Of a stretch of 18,221 nt of DNA, positions 1-7,213 are shown one piece after another. Below the pieces are notes generated by a model that saw nothing but the letters and a program-made list of their open reading frames with translations, was not told the origin of the DNA and did no database searches. The number at the start of each line of letters is the position of its first letter. Positions within the stretch are counted from its first letter, which is position 1. Position numbers and translations under genes: made by a program. The stretch comes from an uncultured Wenzhouxiangella sp. (lineage in GTDB: Bacteria; Pseudomonadota; Gammaproteobacteria; Xanthomonadales; Wenzhouxiangellaceae), in assembly GCA_937876395.1 (NCBI GenBank), contig CALEIM010000012.1:1-18221 (forward strand). The letters are read 5' to 3'.

Positions 1-2
1 TG

Positions 3-1397
3 GCTCAACAGCACTTCAACAGCTTCAGCGACCGCTTTGCTGACTGGCCCGTCAAGGTCGAGGTCATGTCGCGTTTCAAGTCCGCCAAGGAAGTGAAATC
101 CGCCGTGGCCGAACTGTGCGAAGGCAAGGTCGACATCATGATTGGCACGCACAAGCTGCTCCAGGACGACATCAGATTCAAGGATCTGGGTCTGGTGATC
201 ATCGACGAGGAACACCGCTTCGGAGTTCGCCACAAGGAGCGCCTCAAGCAGTTGCGTCTGGACGTCGACGTATTGACGCTGACAGCGACTCCGATCCCGC
301 GTACACTGCACCTGTCATTGGCCGGCATGCGCGACATGACGGTGATCGAGACGGCGCCGCGCGACCGATCGCCGATCCTGACCTTCGTCGAGCCGTGGGA
401 CGACGGGCTGATCGAGGAGGCGATGGCACGCGAACTGGACCGCGGCGGGCAGGTGTTTGTGGTCCACAACCGGATCGAGACGATCGAGACCATCGCCGAG
501 CGGATCAGGGCACTGGCTCCCCGGGCCCGCGTCGCAGTGGGGCATGGCCAGATGAATGCCGACAAGCTCGAAGAGGTGATGCAGGAATTCGTGGTGGGCA
601 AGGTGGACATCCTGGTCTCGACCATGATCGTGGAGTCGGGTCTGGACGTGCCCAACGCCAACACAATGATCGTGCACGACGCCCACCGGTTCGGACTGGC
701 CCAACTCTATCAGTTGCGCGGAAGAGTCGGCAGGAGTCATCGCCGAGCCTACTGCTATCTCCTGGTCCCGGACACGATTGACGAGGCTGCCGAGGAACGA
801 CTCAAGGTGCTGGAGCATCATACCGATCTGGGAGCGGGCTACCGGATCGCGCTGCGGGATCTGGAGCTGCGAGGTGCGGGGAATTTGTTGGGGTCAGAAC
901 AGTCTGGCCACGCTCAGGCCGTGGGATTCGATCTCTACATGCGCTGGCTGGAGGAAACGGTCACGGCGTTGCGCGGGGACGGCAAACGACTGGAGGCGCC
1001 TGCACCGCCGGATGTCCATTTTGACCAGCCGACGCGCTTCCCGGACGACTACGTGGTCGATGACGGGACCAAGCTGGAACTGTATCGCCGACTGGCGCGA
1101 GCCGCCGGTCCGGGTGACATTGATGACCTGCGGGATGCCATCGAGGGCGGCTACAGTCGCCAACTAGGGTTTCCCCGGGGTTTTCGGCGGCGCCTCCAGG
1201 AAGTAGTAGTAGGGCGGCGTATGTCCCCGGCCTGCAGGAGCGCTCCATGCACACTGTCACCTCACCCCTCCACCCGACGGCACCCGTGGGCGATCACTTG
1301 CCCACGGAGAACGCCGGTCCGGTCTCCGATCCTGCTCCGGTTGAGCCTCTCTTCACCAATGCCGACGATCAAGGGGTTGACCCGGTTGGAGACGTGA
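3..1397 (+). CDS. mfd: Transcription-repair coupling factor Mfd, 3' part, C-terminus replaced
   Basis: Mfd is an ATP-dependent translocase that removes stalled RNA polymerase and recruits UvrA. The gene enters from the left edge; 3 is the first whole codon in frame. The RecG-like helicase motifs are in order: DEEHRFG (motif II), TATPIPRTL (III), VFVVHNRIE (IV), STMIVESGLDVPNAN (V) and QLRGRVGRS (VI). The translocation (TRG) region follows, then the start of the C-terminal regulatory domain (KLELYRRLARA, DIDDLRDAIE). After about position 1150 the similarity stops. The reading frame runs on to a TGA at 1395-1397 through about 80 residues that look like read-through of another gene's 5' region in the wrong frame. 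Compared with E. coli Mfd (1148 aa), roughly the last 110 residues of the regulatory domain that contacts UvrA are missing. It could be a disabled gene, a real rearrangement or an assembly chimera. The identity as Mfd is secure. Confidence 0.9.
   Translation, partial: AQQHFNSFSDRFADWPVKVEVMSRFKSAKEVKSAVAELCEGKVDIMIGTHKLLQDDIRFKDLGLVIIDEEHRFGVRHKERLKQLRLDVDVLTLTATPIPRTLHLSLAGMRDMTVIETAPRDRSPILTFVEPWDDGLIEEAMARELDRGGQVFVVHNRIETIETIAERIRALAPRARVAVGHGQMNADKLEEVMQEFVVGKVDILVSTMIVESGLDVPNANTMIVHDAHRFGLAQLYQLRGRVGRSHRRAYCYLLVPDTIDEAAEERLKVLEHHTDLGAGYRIALRDLELRGAGNLLGSEQSGHAQAVGFDLYMRWLEETVTALRGDGKRLEAPAPPDVHFDQPTRFPDDYVVDDGTKLELYRRLARAAGPGDIDDLRDAIEGGYSRQLGFPRGFRRRLQEVVVGRRMSPACRSAPCTLSPHPSTRRHPWAITCPRRTPVRSPILLRLSLSSPMPTIKGLTRLET
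1141..1246. other. Breakpoint between mfd and unrelated DNA
   Basis: Mfd similarity fades within this stretch, after the codons for DLRDAIE at about 1126-1148. The rest has intergenic character: short runs such as 'tttccccgggg' and 'aagtagtagtag', and no Mfd-like residues in any frame, so a simple frameshift does not explain the loss. It ends in a Shine-Dalgarno for the next gene. The exact join cannot be fixed by eye. Confidence 0.5.
1236..1240 (+). promoter_or_regulatory. Ribosome binding site of the 1247 gene
   Basis: AGGAG lies 6 bases before the ATG at 1247. It supports that start and shows that the gene carries its own 5' region rather than being read in frame from mfd. Confidence 0.65.
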
Positions 1398-2680
1398 GGC
1401 GGGTGGAGGTGGCCGAGGATCCCGACGCATCTCCGGAACAGGTCGCCGCCTACGTCAAATACGAGGGCGTGGACAGCCACAGGGGGCGTCTCGCGTTCGT
1501 TGAGGCGCTCCAGACGCACGGGGACGACCCGGAATGGCTCGCGGAGTTCTACACCGCGCTGGGGCCGGAGGCGACGTCGGACCTGATCGCCCAGGCCACC
1601 GATCCGCGCAGCTACCAGATCGCCGGTTCGGGCGGTTCCCCAGAGTACGCCCAGGCGCAGACGCAGGCGGTGCTCGACTCCCTGCAGACGCTGCATGACG
1701 CGGGGTACCTGGACCAGCAGACGCTGGACGTCATGCTGGGTGGGCTCCACGGTGATGCCATCGTCTATGCGTCAACGGAAATCTTTGCCAACGCCGACCC
1801 GGGGTTGCAGGAGCTGTTTTTCAACTACGCTGCGCGATCGGACAACCCCGACTGGAACGCCGGCGCACTCCACGTACTCAATACGATGCACCCGGACAAG
1901 CAGCAGGCGCTCCTGACGGACCTGGGCGACGGACTGGACGGTTTTATCGCGAGCGCGATGGCAGGGGAGCGTGACGTCCCCTTGTTCGTGGATGCCGTCC
2001 GGTTGGGCAATGCCGCCCCAATGGCATTCGATGACGGCCTGCTCGAGCCCATGACCTATGGTGGGATCGCAACCCTGCTGGATACGGCCAACGGGGTGAC
2101 CGTCTACTCCCACGCCCGGACCGTGGTGCCGCACTTCGACAGCGGACTCCAGGTTGATCTGTTCTCCGCCGTGAACGGCGCGCTCGAGAACGAGACGGTG
2201 TTTGCCAGGTTCATCGACAACCCCGCCTTCAAGGACGAGCTGTCGATCCTTTTCATCAACAACACCGATGAGCTTCTCCGTACCTATGCCCCCGACGGCG
2301 CCTTCCAGCCGGGGACCATCGACGGCTTGGTGAAGTTCTTCGAGATCACCCTGTTTACGCCCAATGCGGGCTCCCAACGCGAGCCGCTGATGGAGCACGT
2401 TGTGCTCACGATGGGAGACGTGGGTGATGCCTCGGCCGCCCCGCCGCTGTCGCAGGCGGAATATGAGGAGCTTCATGGCGGCTGGTCCCAGTTCGACCAT
2501 GTGGAGGTGATGGGCGGGCTGCAGGCGATGCGCGGGCGTCTCAAGGAGGATGAAGGCATCAATGTGATCGAGCTGGTCGTCGAAGCTGGCAAGTCATACT
2601 ACATCGGTGCCCGCGCCAACCGCCTGGATCGCCGCGCTCCGTACGCGCCGATTCTCTATCGGGTTGAAGACAGCGAATGA
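1247..2680 (+). CDS. Uncharacterised 477-aa helical protein
   Basis: I do not recognise a named family. The protein has no signal peptide and no membrane segment. It is acidic and looks almost wholly alpha-helical after a low-complexity N-terminus rich in Pro, Ala, Thr and Val (about residues 1-50). Phrases such as DPEWLAEFYTALGPE, an LTDLGDGLDGFIASAM stretch and FKDELSILFINNTDEL recall, from memory only, long helical proteins of Xanthomonadaceae and myxobacteria that are often linked to polymorphic toxins. No toxin domain is visible. The last 40 or so residues (VVEAGKSYYIGARANRLD onward) have a different, beta-rich character, like the tail of small periplasmic or lipoprotein domains, and may come from another gene. 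The start at 1247 has a good AGGAG. The stop overlaps the truD start as ATGA, so truD translation is probably coupled to it. Coding is likely; function is unknown. Confidence 0.7.
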   Translation: MHTVTSPLHPTAPVGDHLPTENAGPVSDPAPVEPLFTNADDQGVDPVGDVRRVEVAEDPDASPEQVAAYVKYEGVDSHRGRLAFVEALQTHGDDPEWLAEFYTALGPEATSDLIAQATDPRSYQIAGSGGSPEYAQAQTQAVLDSLQTLHDAGYLDQQTLDVMLGGLHGDAIVYASTEIFANADPGLQELFFNYAARSDNPDWNAGALHVLNTMHPDKQQALLTDLGDGLDGFIASAMAGERDVPLFVDAVRLGNAAPMAFDDGLLEPMTYGGIATLLDTANGVTVYSHARTVVPHFDSGLQVDLFSAVNGALENETVFARFIDNPAFKDELSILFINNTDELLRTYAPDGAFQPGTIDGLVKFFEITLFTPNAGSQREPLMEHVVLTMGDVGDASAAPPLSQAEYEELHGGWSQFDHVEVMGGLQAMRGRLKEDEGINVIELVVEAGKSYYIGARANRLDRRAPYAPILYRVEDSE

Positions 2681-3714
2681 GCCCGACGCCAGCATCCCGA
2701 CCAGGTTATGCCTGGGGCGGTCCGGCAGCCAGCGGCCTGATTCGGGTCGAGCCCGAGGACTTCGCAGTCAGCGAGGTCCTCGGGCATGAGCCCGATGGTG
2801 AAGGCGAACATCTGTGGCTGTGGGTTGCCAAGCGTGAGCGCAACAGCGTGGACGTGGCCGCCGACCTGGCCCGCGCGGCCGGCGTGTCGGTGCGCCAGGT
2901 CGGCTTTGCCGGCCTCAAGGACCGCAACGCCTTGACCCGGCAATATTTTTCCATCCACCTGCCCGGAAGTGAGACCCCCGACTGGAACCGCTGGTCCATC
3001 GACGGAGTTCGTATCGAGTCGGCCAGGCGCGCCCTGCGCAAAATCAAACGCGGTCGATTGCGCGGCAACCGATTTACCCTCGTTGTGCGCGAGCTTGGGG
3101 GTGATATGTCGGCCCTTGAACAGAGGCTGATTCAGGTCCGCGAGCACGGCGTGCCCAACGGCTTCGGCGAGCAGCGCTTTGGTAACAACAACATCGCCCG
3201 GGCGCATGCCCTGTTTCGCGGCGAGCTGCGCCGCAGTCCGTCAAAGAGCAAGCGCGGTTTTTACCTGTCAGCAGCGCGCAGCCTGGTGTTCAATCACGTT
3301 CTGGGCGAACGCATCCAGCGCGGTGACTGGAACCGCCTGATCGACGGCGACCTGGCCGTGCTCGATGGCAGCCGGTCCTTTTTTGATGCCGACGCGGCCG
3401 ACGCCGACCAGCAGCGTCGCGTGGCCGAACTGGATATCCATCCCAGCGGACCGCTGGCCGGACAGGGCGGCAGCCCGGCCAAGGGTGAAGCCGGTGAAAT
3501 CGAAAACCGTCAGTTCGAAGCCCATCGCGAACTGGTCGATGGTCTGGCCAAATTCGGCATGCGGCAGGAACGTCGCGCGCTGAGAATGCGCGTTATCGAC
3601 CTGGCGTGGCGCTTCCCCGACCTGCGTACGCTCGAACTGGAGTTCTCCCTCGGCACCGGCAGCTACGCCACCTCGGTACTGCGCGAGCTGATTGATTACC
3701 AGAGCGGCCAGTAA
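2677..3714 (+). CDS. truD: tRNA pseudouridine(13) synthase TruD
   Basis: TruD converts U13 to pseudouridine in the D-stem of certain tRNAs. At 345 aa the length is normal. The family start (GLIRVEPEDFAVSEVLG, about residues 20-36) and the catalytic motif GFAGLKDRNALTRQ are present, with the nucleophile Asp82. Also present are the RNA-binding motif PNGFGEQRFGNNN, typical of the TRUD insertion domain boundary, and the C-terminal LELEFSLGTGSYAT motif. The ATG at 2677 overlaps the stop of the upstream gene by four bases and there is no separate Shine-Dalgarno, so it probably depends on translational coupling. The 3' end overlaps the convergent FHA gene by 19 bases with no visible terminator. It is not beside ispD/ispF, its common gammaproteobacterial neighbours. 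Confidence 0.97.
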   Translation: MSPTPASRPGYAWGGPAASGLIRVEPEDFAVSEVLGHEPDGEGEHLWLWVAKRERNSVDVAADLARAAGVSVRQVGFAGLKDRNALTRQYFSIHLPGSETPDWNRWSIDGVRIESARRALRKIKRGRLRGNRFTLVVRELGGDMSALEQRLIQVREHGVPNGFGEQRFGNNNIARAHALFRGELRRSPSKSKRGFYLSAARSLVFNHVLGERIQRGDWNRLIDGDLAVLDGSRSFFDADAADADQQRRVAELDIHPSGPLAGQGGSPAKGEAGEIENRQFEAHRELVDGLAKFGMRQERRALRMRVIDLAWRFPDLRTLELEFSLGTGSYATSVLRELIDYQSGQ

Positions 3715-4097
3715 AAATACGCAGCCGCCGCCGCAGCGCCTGCCGTTCCAACACCGATAACCACCCACTGCCAGGCCCGGCTGCCGCGGGGTTCGGTCTG
3801 CTTCAGAACACTGGGCGGGCGCAGGCCCGGGGCCTGGAGCACGAAGCGCTGTTCGCCGAGACGAAGCTCGTCGCCGGAATTCAGCGCCTGGCGCTCGACT
3901 GGTTCGCCGTTGACCCAGGCCGGCCCGGTGGATTCCAGGGTCAAGGTCTGGCCGTCAAACAGGATTCGTGCGTGAGCTGCTTTCAGGCCCTCGATGCAAA
4001 TCCCGGCCTGTTTTGATGAACCGATGCTGGTGTCTTCGTGCAGCGCGAAGCGCCGGCCAGTGATGGGCCCTGAGGCGGCCTTCAGGCTGAACTGCAT
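3696..4097 (-). CDS. FHA-like protein with C-terminal membrane anchor
   Basis: This is a 133-residue protein with a forkhead-associated (FHA) fold over about residues 1-88 and one hydrophobic helix at about 109-130 (WQWVVIGVGTAG, then an alanine run). The FHA part would face the cytoplasm if the C-terminus is inserted in the membrane. FHA domains normally bind phosphothreonine through an Arg in 'GR' and a Ser in 'S..H'. Here these read IGSS (Ser27) and KAAHA (Ala40), while His42 and the Asn-Gly turn (VNG, 63-64) are kept. Phosphothreonine binding is therefore doubtful. The gene lies 11 bases behind the gamma-lyase gene with AAGGAA before its ATG, so the two are probably cotranscribed. No kinase or secretion-system genes are nearby to suggest a partner. 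Assignment to FHA is by motif and layout. Confidence 0.8.
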   Translation of the reverse strand: MQFSLKAASGPITGRRFALHEDTSIGSSKQAGICIEGLKAAHARILFDGQTLTLESTGPAWVNGEPVERQALNSGDELRLGEQRFVLQAPGLRPPSVLKQTEPRGSRAWQWVVIGVGTAGAAAAAAYFYWPLW

Positions 4098-4108
4098 CGG
4101 GCGTTCCT

Positions 4109-5260
4109 TCAGACCTTGTCCAGTGCGATCGACAGGTCTTCGATCAGATCATCAACGTCCTCGATGCCCACCGACAGCCGGATCAGGGTGTCGGTGATGC
4201 CGAGCTCATCACGCCGCTCCCTGGGCACCGAGCCATGCGTCATGATCGCCGGGTGGTTGACCAGCGACTCAACGCCGCCCAGCGATTCGGCCAGGGCAAA
4301 CAGGCGGGTGTTTTCCAGCAGCCGGCGGGCGCGCTCAAGATCGCCGCCGATATCAAAGCTCACCATGCCGCCAAAGCCCGACATCTGTTTCTCGGCCAGG
4401 GCTTTTTGCGGATGGCTGTCGAGACCCGGATAAATGACCTTCTCAACCTTGGGGTGTCCAGTTAGCCATTCAGCAATGCGCCCGGCGTTTTCGCAGTGCG
4501 CGGCCATGCGCAGGGCGAGGGTCTTGACGCCGCGCATGACCAGAAAGGAGTCAAACGGACCCTGGACGGCGCCGGCGGAGTTCTGCAAAAAGCCGATGGA
4601 TTCAGCCAGCTCGTCGTCTTTGACCACCAGCGCGCCGCCGACCATGTCGGAATGGCCGTTGAGATACTTGGTTACCGAGTGCAGCACGATATCGGCCCCC
4701 AGCTCCAGTGGACGCTGCAGCATCGGCGTGGCAAAGGTGTTGTCGACCACCAGCAGCGCACCGCTGTCGCGGGCCAGCTCGGCCATGGCGGCAATATCCA
4801 CCAGTTCGAGCATTGGATTGGTCGGGGTTTCGACCCAGATGATCTTCGTTTTTTCGGTGACGGCGGCGCGGGCGGCGTCCAGGTCGGCCAGGTCGGCAAA
4901 GCTGAACCTCAGCCCGGCCGAGCGGCGACGCACGCGCTCAAACAGGCGCCAGGTGCCGCCGTAAAGGTCGTGCATGGCCAGCACATGGTCACCGGGTTCC
5001 AGCAGGTGCATCAGGGTGTCGGTAGCGGCCATGCCCGAGCCAAAGGCAAAGCCGTGACGGCCGCTTTCCAGATCAGCAATGCACGCCTCCCAAGCCTTGC
5101 GCGTCGGATTATGGGTGCGCGAGTACTCAAAACCCTGATGCACGCCAGGGCTTTGCTGGACGTAGGTGGACGTCTGGTAAATCGGGGTCATGATCGCCCC
5201 GTTCGAAGGGTCCGGCGCCTGGCCGGCATGAATGACGCGGGTCGAAAGTTTGTTGGACAT
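4109..5260 (-). CDS. Cystathionine gamma-lyase/gamma-synthase family enzyme
   Basis: This is a PLP enzyme of the Cys/Met metabolism family, 383 aa and full length. PLP-site features are visible: FGSGMAATDTLMHLL, WVETPTNPMLELVDI, VVDNTFATP (Asp173) and the Schiff-base lysine Lys198 in HSVTKYLNGHSDMVGG. The C-terminal ESLGGVESLVNHPAIMTHGS and RLSVGIED motifs are also typical. Gamma-lyase (cystathionine to cysteine, 2-oxobutyrate and ammonia) is favoured over gamma-synthase because a cystathionine beta-synthase lies on the same strand about 2 kb upstream, which gives a complete reverse transsulfuration route. Some members do both reactions, and sequence alone does not separate them. It is translated from an ATG with no strong Shine-Dalgarno, and the FHA gene follows 11 bases downstream. 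An inverted repeat, CCAGA-N5-TCTGG, lies at 5354-5368 upstream, but its role is unknown. Confidence 0.93.
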   Translation of the reverse strand: MSNKLSTRVIHAGQAPDPSNGAIMTPIYQTSTYVQQSPGVHQGFEYSRTHNPTRKAWEACIADLESGRHGFAFGSGMAATDTLMHLLEPGDHVLAMHDLYGGTWRLFERVRRRSAGLRFSFADLADLDAARAAVTEKTKIIWVETPTNPMLELVDIAAMAELARDSGALLVVDNTFATPMLQRPLELGADIVLHSVTKYLNGHSDMVGGALVVKDDELAESIGFLQNSAGAVQGPFDSFLVMRGVKTLALRMAAHCENAGRIAEWLTGHPKVEKVIYPGLDSHPQKALAEKQMSGFGGMVSFDIGGDLERARRLLENTRLFALAESLGGVESLVNHPAIMTHGSVPRERRDELGITDTLIRLSVGIEDVDDLIEDLSIALDKV

Positions 5261-5373
5261 GAGTGGTTGCTTTATCGGGTAAATGTCTAGCTTGAGGATG
5301 TGAGTTGAACGATTGCCGAATTATCCCATTTTCCAGAAAGTCTTGCTTGAGTGCCAGACGGGTTCTGGAACTC

Positions 5374-5402
5374 TTTGCATGAACCCCAACGTTGCGTATG
5401 AT
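5374..5402 (+). promoter_or_regulatory. Candidate sigma70 promoter for the secreted-protein gene
   Basis: TTTGCA (5374-5379), a 17-base spacer and TATGAT (5397-5402) fit the consensus at 4/6 and 5/6. The start codon is 57 bases further on. The spacer and the start of the -10 box lie in a partial copy of the palindromic repeat's end. This is a sequence match only. Confidence 0.4.
5384..5395 (+). repeat. Partial copy of the palindromic repeat's terminal sequence
   Basis: CCCCAACGTTGC is identical to the first 12 bases of the 190-bp palindromic repeat at 7024, and is followed by a similar but diverged 'gtatgat'. It is inverted relative to the right end at 7202-7213, so the two bracket the plus-strand accessory genes. 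There is no inverted partner next to it. It may be a relic end or chance: 12 matches with a palindromic core CAACGTTG. Confidence 0.45.
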
Positions 5403-5459
5403 AGGGGGCTAACATGATCTTGCGAGACTTGACAGGATCAACAAGATGGGCGCCATGTC

Positions 5460-6440
5460 ATGAACAGAACTACCTTTTTATCAATCGTTACTGGAGTTCT
5501 TGCAGGAATTTTCCTTCCCCCATTAGCTGCTGCCGAGTCTGGTCCTTGGGTACCGCCATGCAAGGACTGCCCGCAGTATACAAGGCCACCTTACCCGCAC
5601 ACCGGAAGCTGGTATAACCCGCTTCGGTCCGGGACAGGTATCAATATAGATGTCCAAAACGGCACCATGGTGGCGATGTATTACGGTTATCGTGAGGACG
5701 GTACATCAATCTGGCTGCTGACTAGCGGTGATTTGCAGCCTTCCGACGCAGATGATGTCTACTGGGAGTTGAAGGCTGACCTGCTGGAGGTTGGTGGTGG
5801 CTTCCCTGTTGGAACCGAGCTGGCTGACGGATCGCACCATGATCTGGATGTAATGGTTGCGGGTGAAATTCATATTGAGATCATGCAGCGCAACCTGTTG
5901 CGCTTTAGCGTTAACGGTGGCCCGATCGAACGCATGGTGCCAATGGTTTTTGGCAGTCATACCAGCAATTATTTCCCGGAACTCAGCGACTATCGGTTGC
6001 CCAACTTCGAGGAGGGCAGGGAGCTGGATGTGGGTAGTGATCAGCCGGTGACCCCCTGGATGCTCGTTGAGATGAATCCCGATGGTGAAAGTCGCTGGGG
6101 ATACGCTTATTCCAGCCGATATCCCCACTGGGGCAGTGCGCACTTCTCAAGCTTCTATGGGTTCATGGGCTATAGCTTTTGGTTCTATGACGCCGTTCCA
6201 CATATTGCCGAGAGCGCTCATGTCACCTGTGGTCCTATCGATAAACTGGCTGTCGTTTATCCAAGGGCCATGGCTGGGCATGAAGGGAATGAACCGTTGT
6301 GCATTGCCTGGACTTTTGTGCCGGTCCCTGGTGAGTGGAGGACTTATTTCATGCCGTTGGGCAATTTTGGCGACCGCCGTTTTACGGCCGTTTCCGAGGA
6401 CGGATGGGTGCTGGAAGCTTATCGCTTGTCGTATGACTGA
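5460..6440 (+). CDS. Secreted protein of unknown function
   Basis: The 326-residue protein begins with a clear Sec signal peptide (about residues 1-25, hydrophobic core followed by LAAAES). The mature N-terminus has a CxxC pair (Cys34, Cys37), then the motif GSWYNPLRSGTGINIDVQNG (49-68) and a Tyr/Trp-rich beta stretch (MVAMYYGYREDGTSIWLL). I know this W-Y-x-P-x-R-S-G-x-G pattern from many exported gammaproteobacterial proteins of unknown function. Two further cysteines occur near the C-terminus (VTCGP, PLCIAW). No catalytic motif is evident. The codon choice is visibly less GC-rich than that of its neighbours, which suggests an acquired gene. It is transcribed opposite to the flanking gamma-lyase and beta-synthase genes, from a promoter candidate at 5374-5402. 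The ATG at 5460 lacks a strong Shine-Dalgarno but gives an ideal signal peptide. Confidence 0.8.
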   Translation: MNRTTFLSIVTGVLAGIFLPPLAAAESGPWVPPCKDCPQYTRPPYPHTGSWYNPLRSGTGINIDVQNGTMVAMYYGYREDGTSIWLLTSGDLQPSDADDVYWELKADLLEVGGGFPVGTELADGSHHDLDVMVAGEIHIEIMQRNLLRFSVNGGPIERMVPMVFGSHTSNYFPELSDYRLPNFEEGRELDVGSDQPVTPWMLVEMNPDGESRWGYAYSSRYPHWGSAHFSSFYGFMGYSFWFYDAVPHIAESAHVTCGPIDKLAVVYPRAMAGHEGNEPLCIAWTFVPVPGEWRTYFMPLGNFGDRRFTAVSEDGWVLEAYRLSYD

Positions 6441-6640
6441 GCAGGCCCTTCGGGTTCAGTGAACCAGTGCGCAGCGGACATGTGTACCGATCGTTTCGCT
6501 GCCTGGTGGGGTGGTGAGCCAATCGGTCGTCGAGAAAGGCTGAGAAGGCTGAGGTGGTCACTGATTGCCGTTCTGGTGTATATTCAGGATGTTCAGGTGG
6601 CGGGAGCTTGCCGTCTGGCGCCTTCATGTTCACAAAATAT

Positions 6641-6646
6641 AGGGAG
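6641..6646 (+). promoter_or_regulatory. Ribosome binding site that fixes the start of the small membrane protein
   Basis: AGGGAG lies 6 bases before the ATG at 6653. It favours this start over an in-frame upstream ATG near 6554, which would add about 33 residues unlike a membrane protein N-terminus. Confidence 0.65.
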
Positions 6647-6652
6647 AACTTT

Positions 6653-6973
6653 ATGGAAATGATTGGCAAAATTGCCTTTATCGTCGGCCTGCTGATTGCC
6701 GTTCTTGGCGGGTTTGGTCTGACTCAGGACTGGTTCCCCTGGGTGCTGGCCGTTCTCGGCCTGATCGTCGGCTTTCTCAATGTCGGTGAGCATGAGGCCA
6801 GGACCTTCCTGCTGGCCGCCATCGGCCTGCTGCTGTCGGCCACGGCCATTCAGGCCGTTCCGTTCATCGGTGAGGTGGGCACACGCATCATGTCTTATTT
6901 GGCGATGTTCATCGCCCCGGCAGTGCTGGTTGTGGCACTGCGTACGCTGTTCGGCACGGCGCGCTCAGCCTGA
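6653..6973 (+). CDS. Small inner-membrane protein, three predicted helices
   Basis: The 106-residue protein is almost entirely hydrophobic. Helix 1 lies at about residues 5-23 (GKIAFIVGLLIAVLGGF) and helix 2 at about 28-43 (WFPWVLAVLGLIVGFLN). After a short polar turn (GEHEART) come one or two more segments at about 51-68 and 79-98. It has no charged catalytic motif and no recognised family. The strong Shine-Dalgarno at 6641-6646 sets the start. It follows the secreted-protein gene on the same strand after 212 bases, a gap with a 'TATATT' at 6579-6584 but no convincing -35 box, so I cannot say whether they are cotranscribed. A strong intrinsic terminator follows the stop at once. Function is unknown; a membrane-quality or stress role would be a guess. 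Confidence 0.75.
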   Translation: MEMIGKIAFIVGLLIAVLGGFGLTQDWFPWVLAVLGLIVGFLNVGEHEARTFLLAAIGLLLSATAIQAVPFIGEVGTRIMSYLAMFIAPAVLVVALRTLFGTARSA

Positions 6974-6987
6974 ACCTGCCGCATGCT

Positions 6988-7023
6988 CCCGCCTCCGTAA
7001 TCGGAGGCGGGAATGGCGTTTTA
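6988..7023 (+). terminator. Intrinsic terminator of the small membrane protein gene
   Basis: A perfect 10-bp GC-rich stem, CCCGCCTCCG / CGGAGGCGGG, has a TAAT loop (6988-7011). A short T stretch (GTTTTA, 7018-7023) follows after a gap of six bases. It begins 14 bases after the stop codon. The displaced T run makes it weaker than a textbook case. Confidence 0.7.
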
Positions 7024-7213
7024 CCCCAACGTTGCATAAATTTTCGGGCCGGAATCGCTACACAGCCCGGTATAGCAGCATTTCGGGGGTCTGTACTCAC
7101 GTTGTCAATCCTCACGTAGGGTGAACCTACGCTCTGGTTGCCAACACTCCGTGCAGCCCCCGGAAATACTACTCTCCAGGCTTCTGGCTCCGAAAATTTA
7201 TGCAACGTTGGGG
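7024..7213. repeat. 190-bp palindromic MITE-like repeat
   Basis: The ends are perfect 24-bp inverted repeats: 7024-7047 begins CCCCAACGTTGCATAAATTT, and 7190-7213 is its reverse complement. The arms stay recognisably complementary further in (for example CGGGGGTCTGTAC at 7084-7096 against the complement of GTGCAGCCCCCG at 7151-7162). A central hairpin CGTAGG-GTGAA-CCTACG lies at 7115-7131. Both sides are flanked by TTTA (7020-7023 and 7214-7217), which fits a 4-bp target duplication. It carries no reading frame of note. The right end lies 11 bases beyond the cbs stop codon, so its transcript would also fold as a long hairpin between two convergent genes. Calling it a non-autonomous mobile element is inference from structure. 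Confidence 0.7.

Noticed and set aside
1163..1397. A frameshift rather than a break in mfd
   Set aside because: None of the three frames after 1163 contains residues of the Mfd C-terminal domain.
6454..6466. Small hairpin GGTTC-AGT-GAACC after the secreted-protein gene
   Set aside because: The stem is only five base pairs and has no T run, so it is not supported as a terminator.
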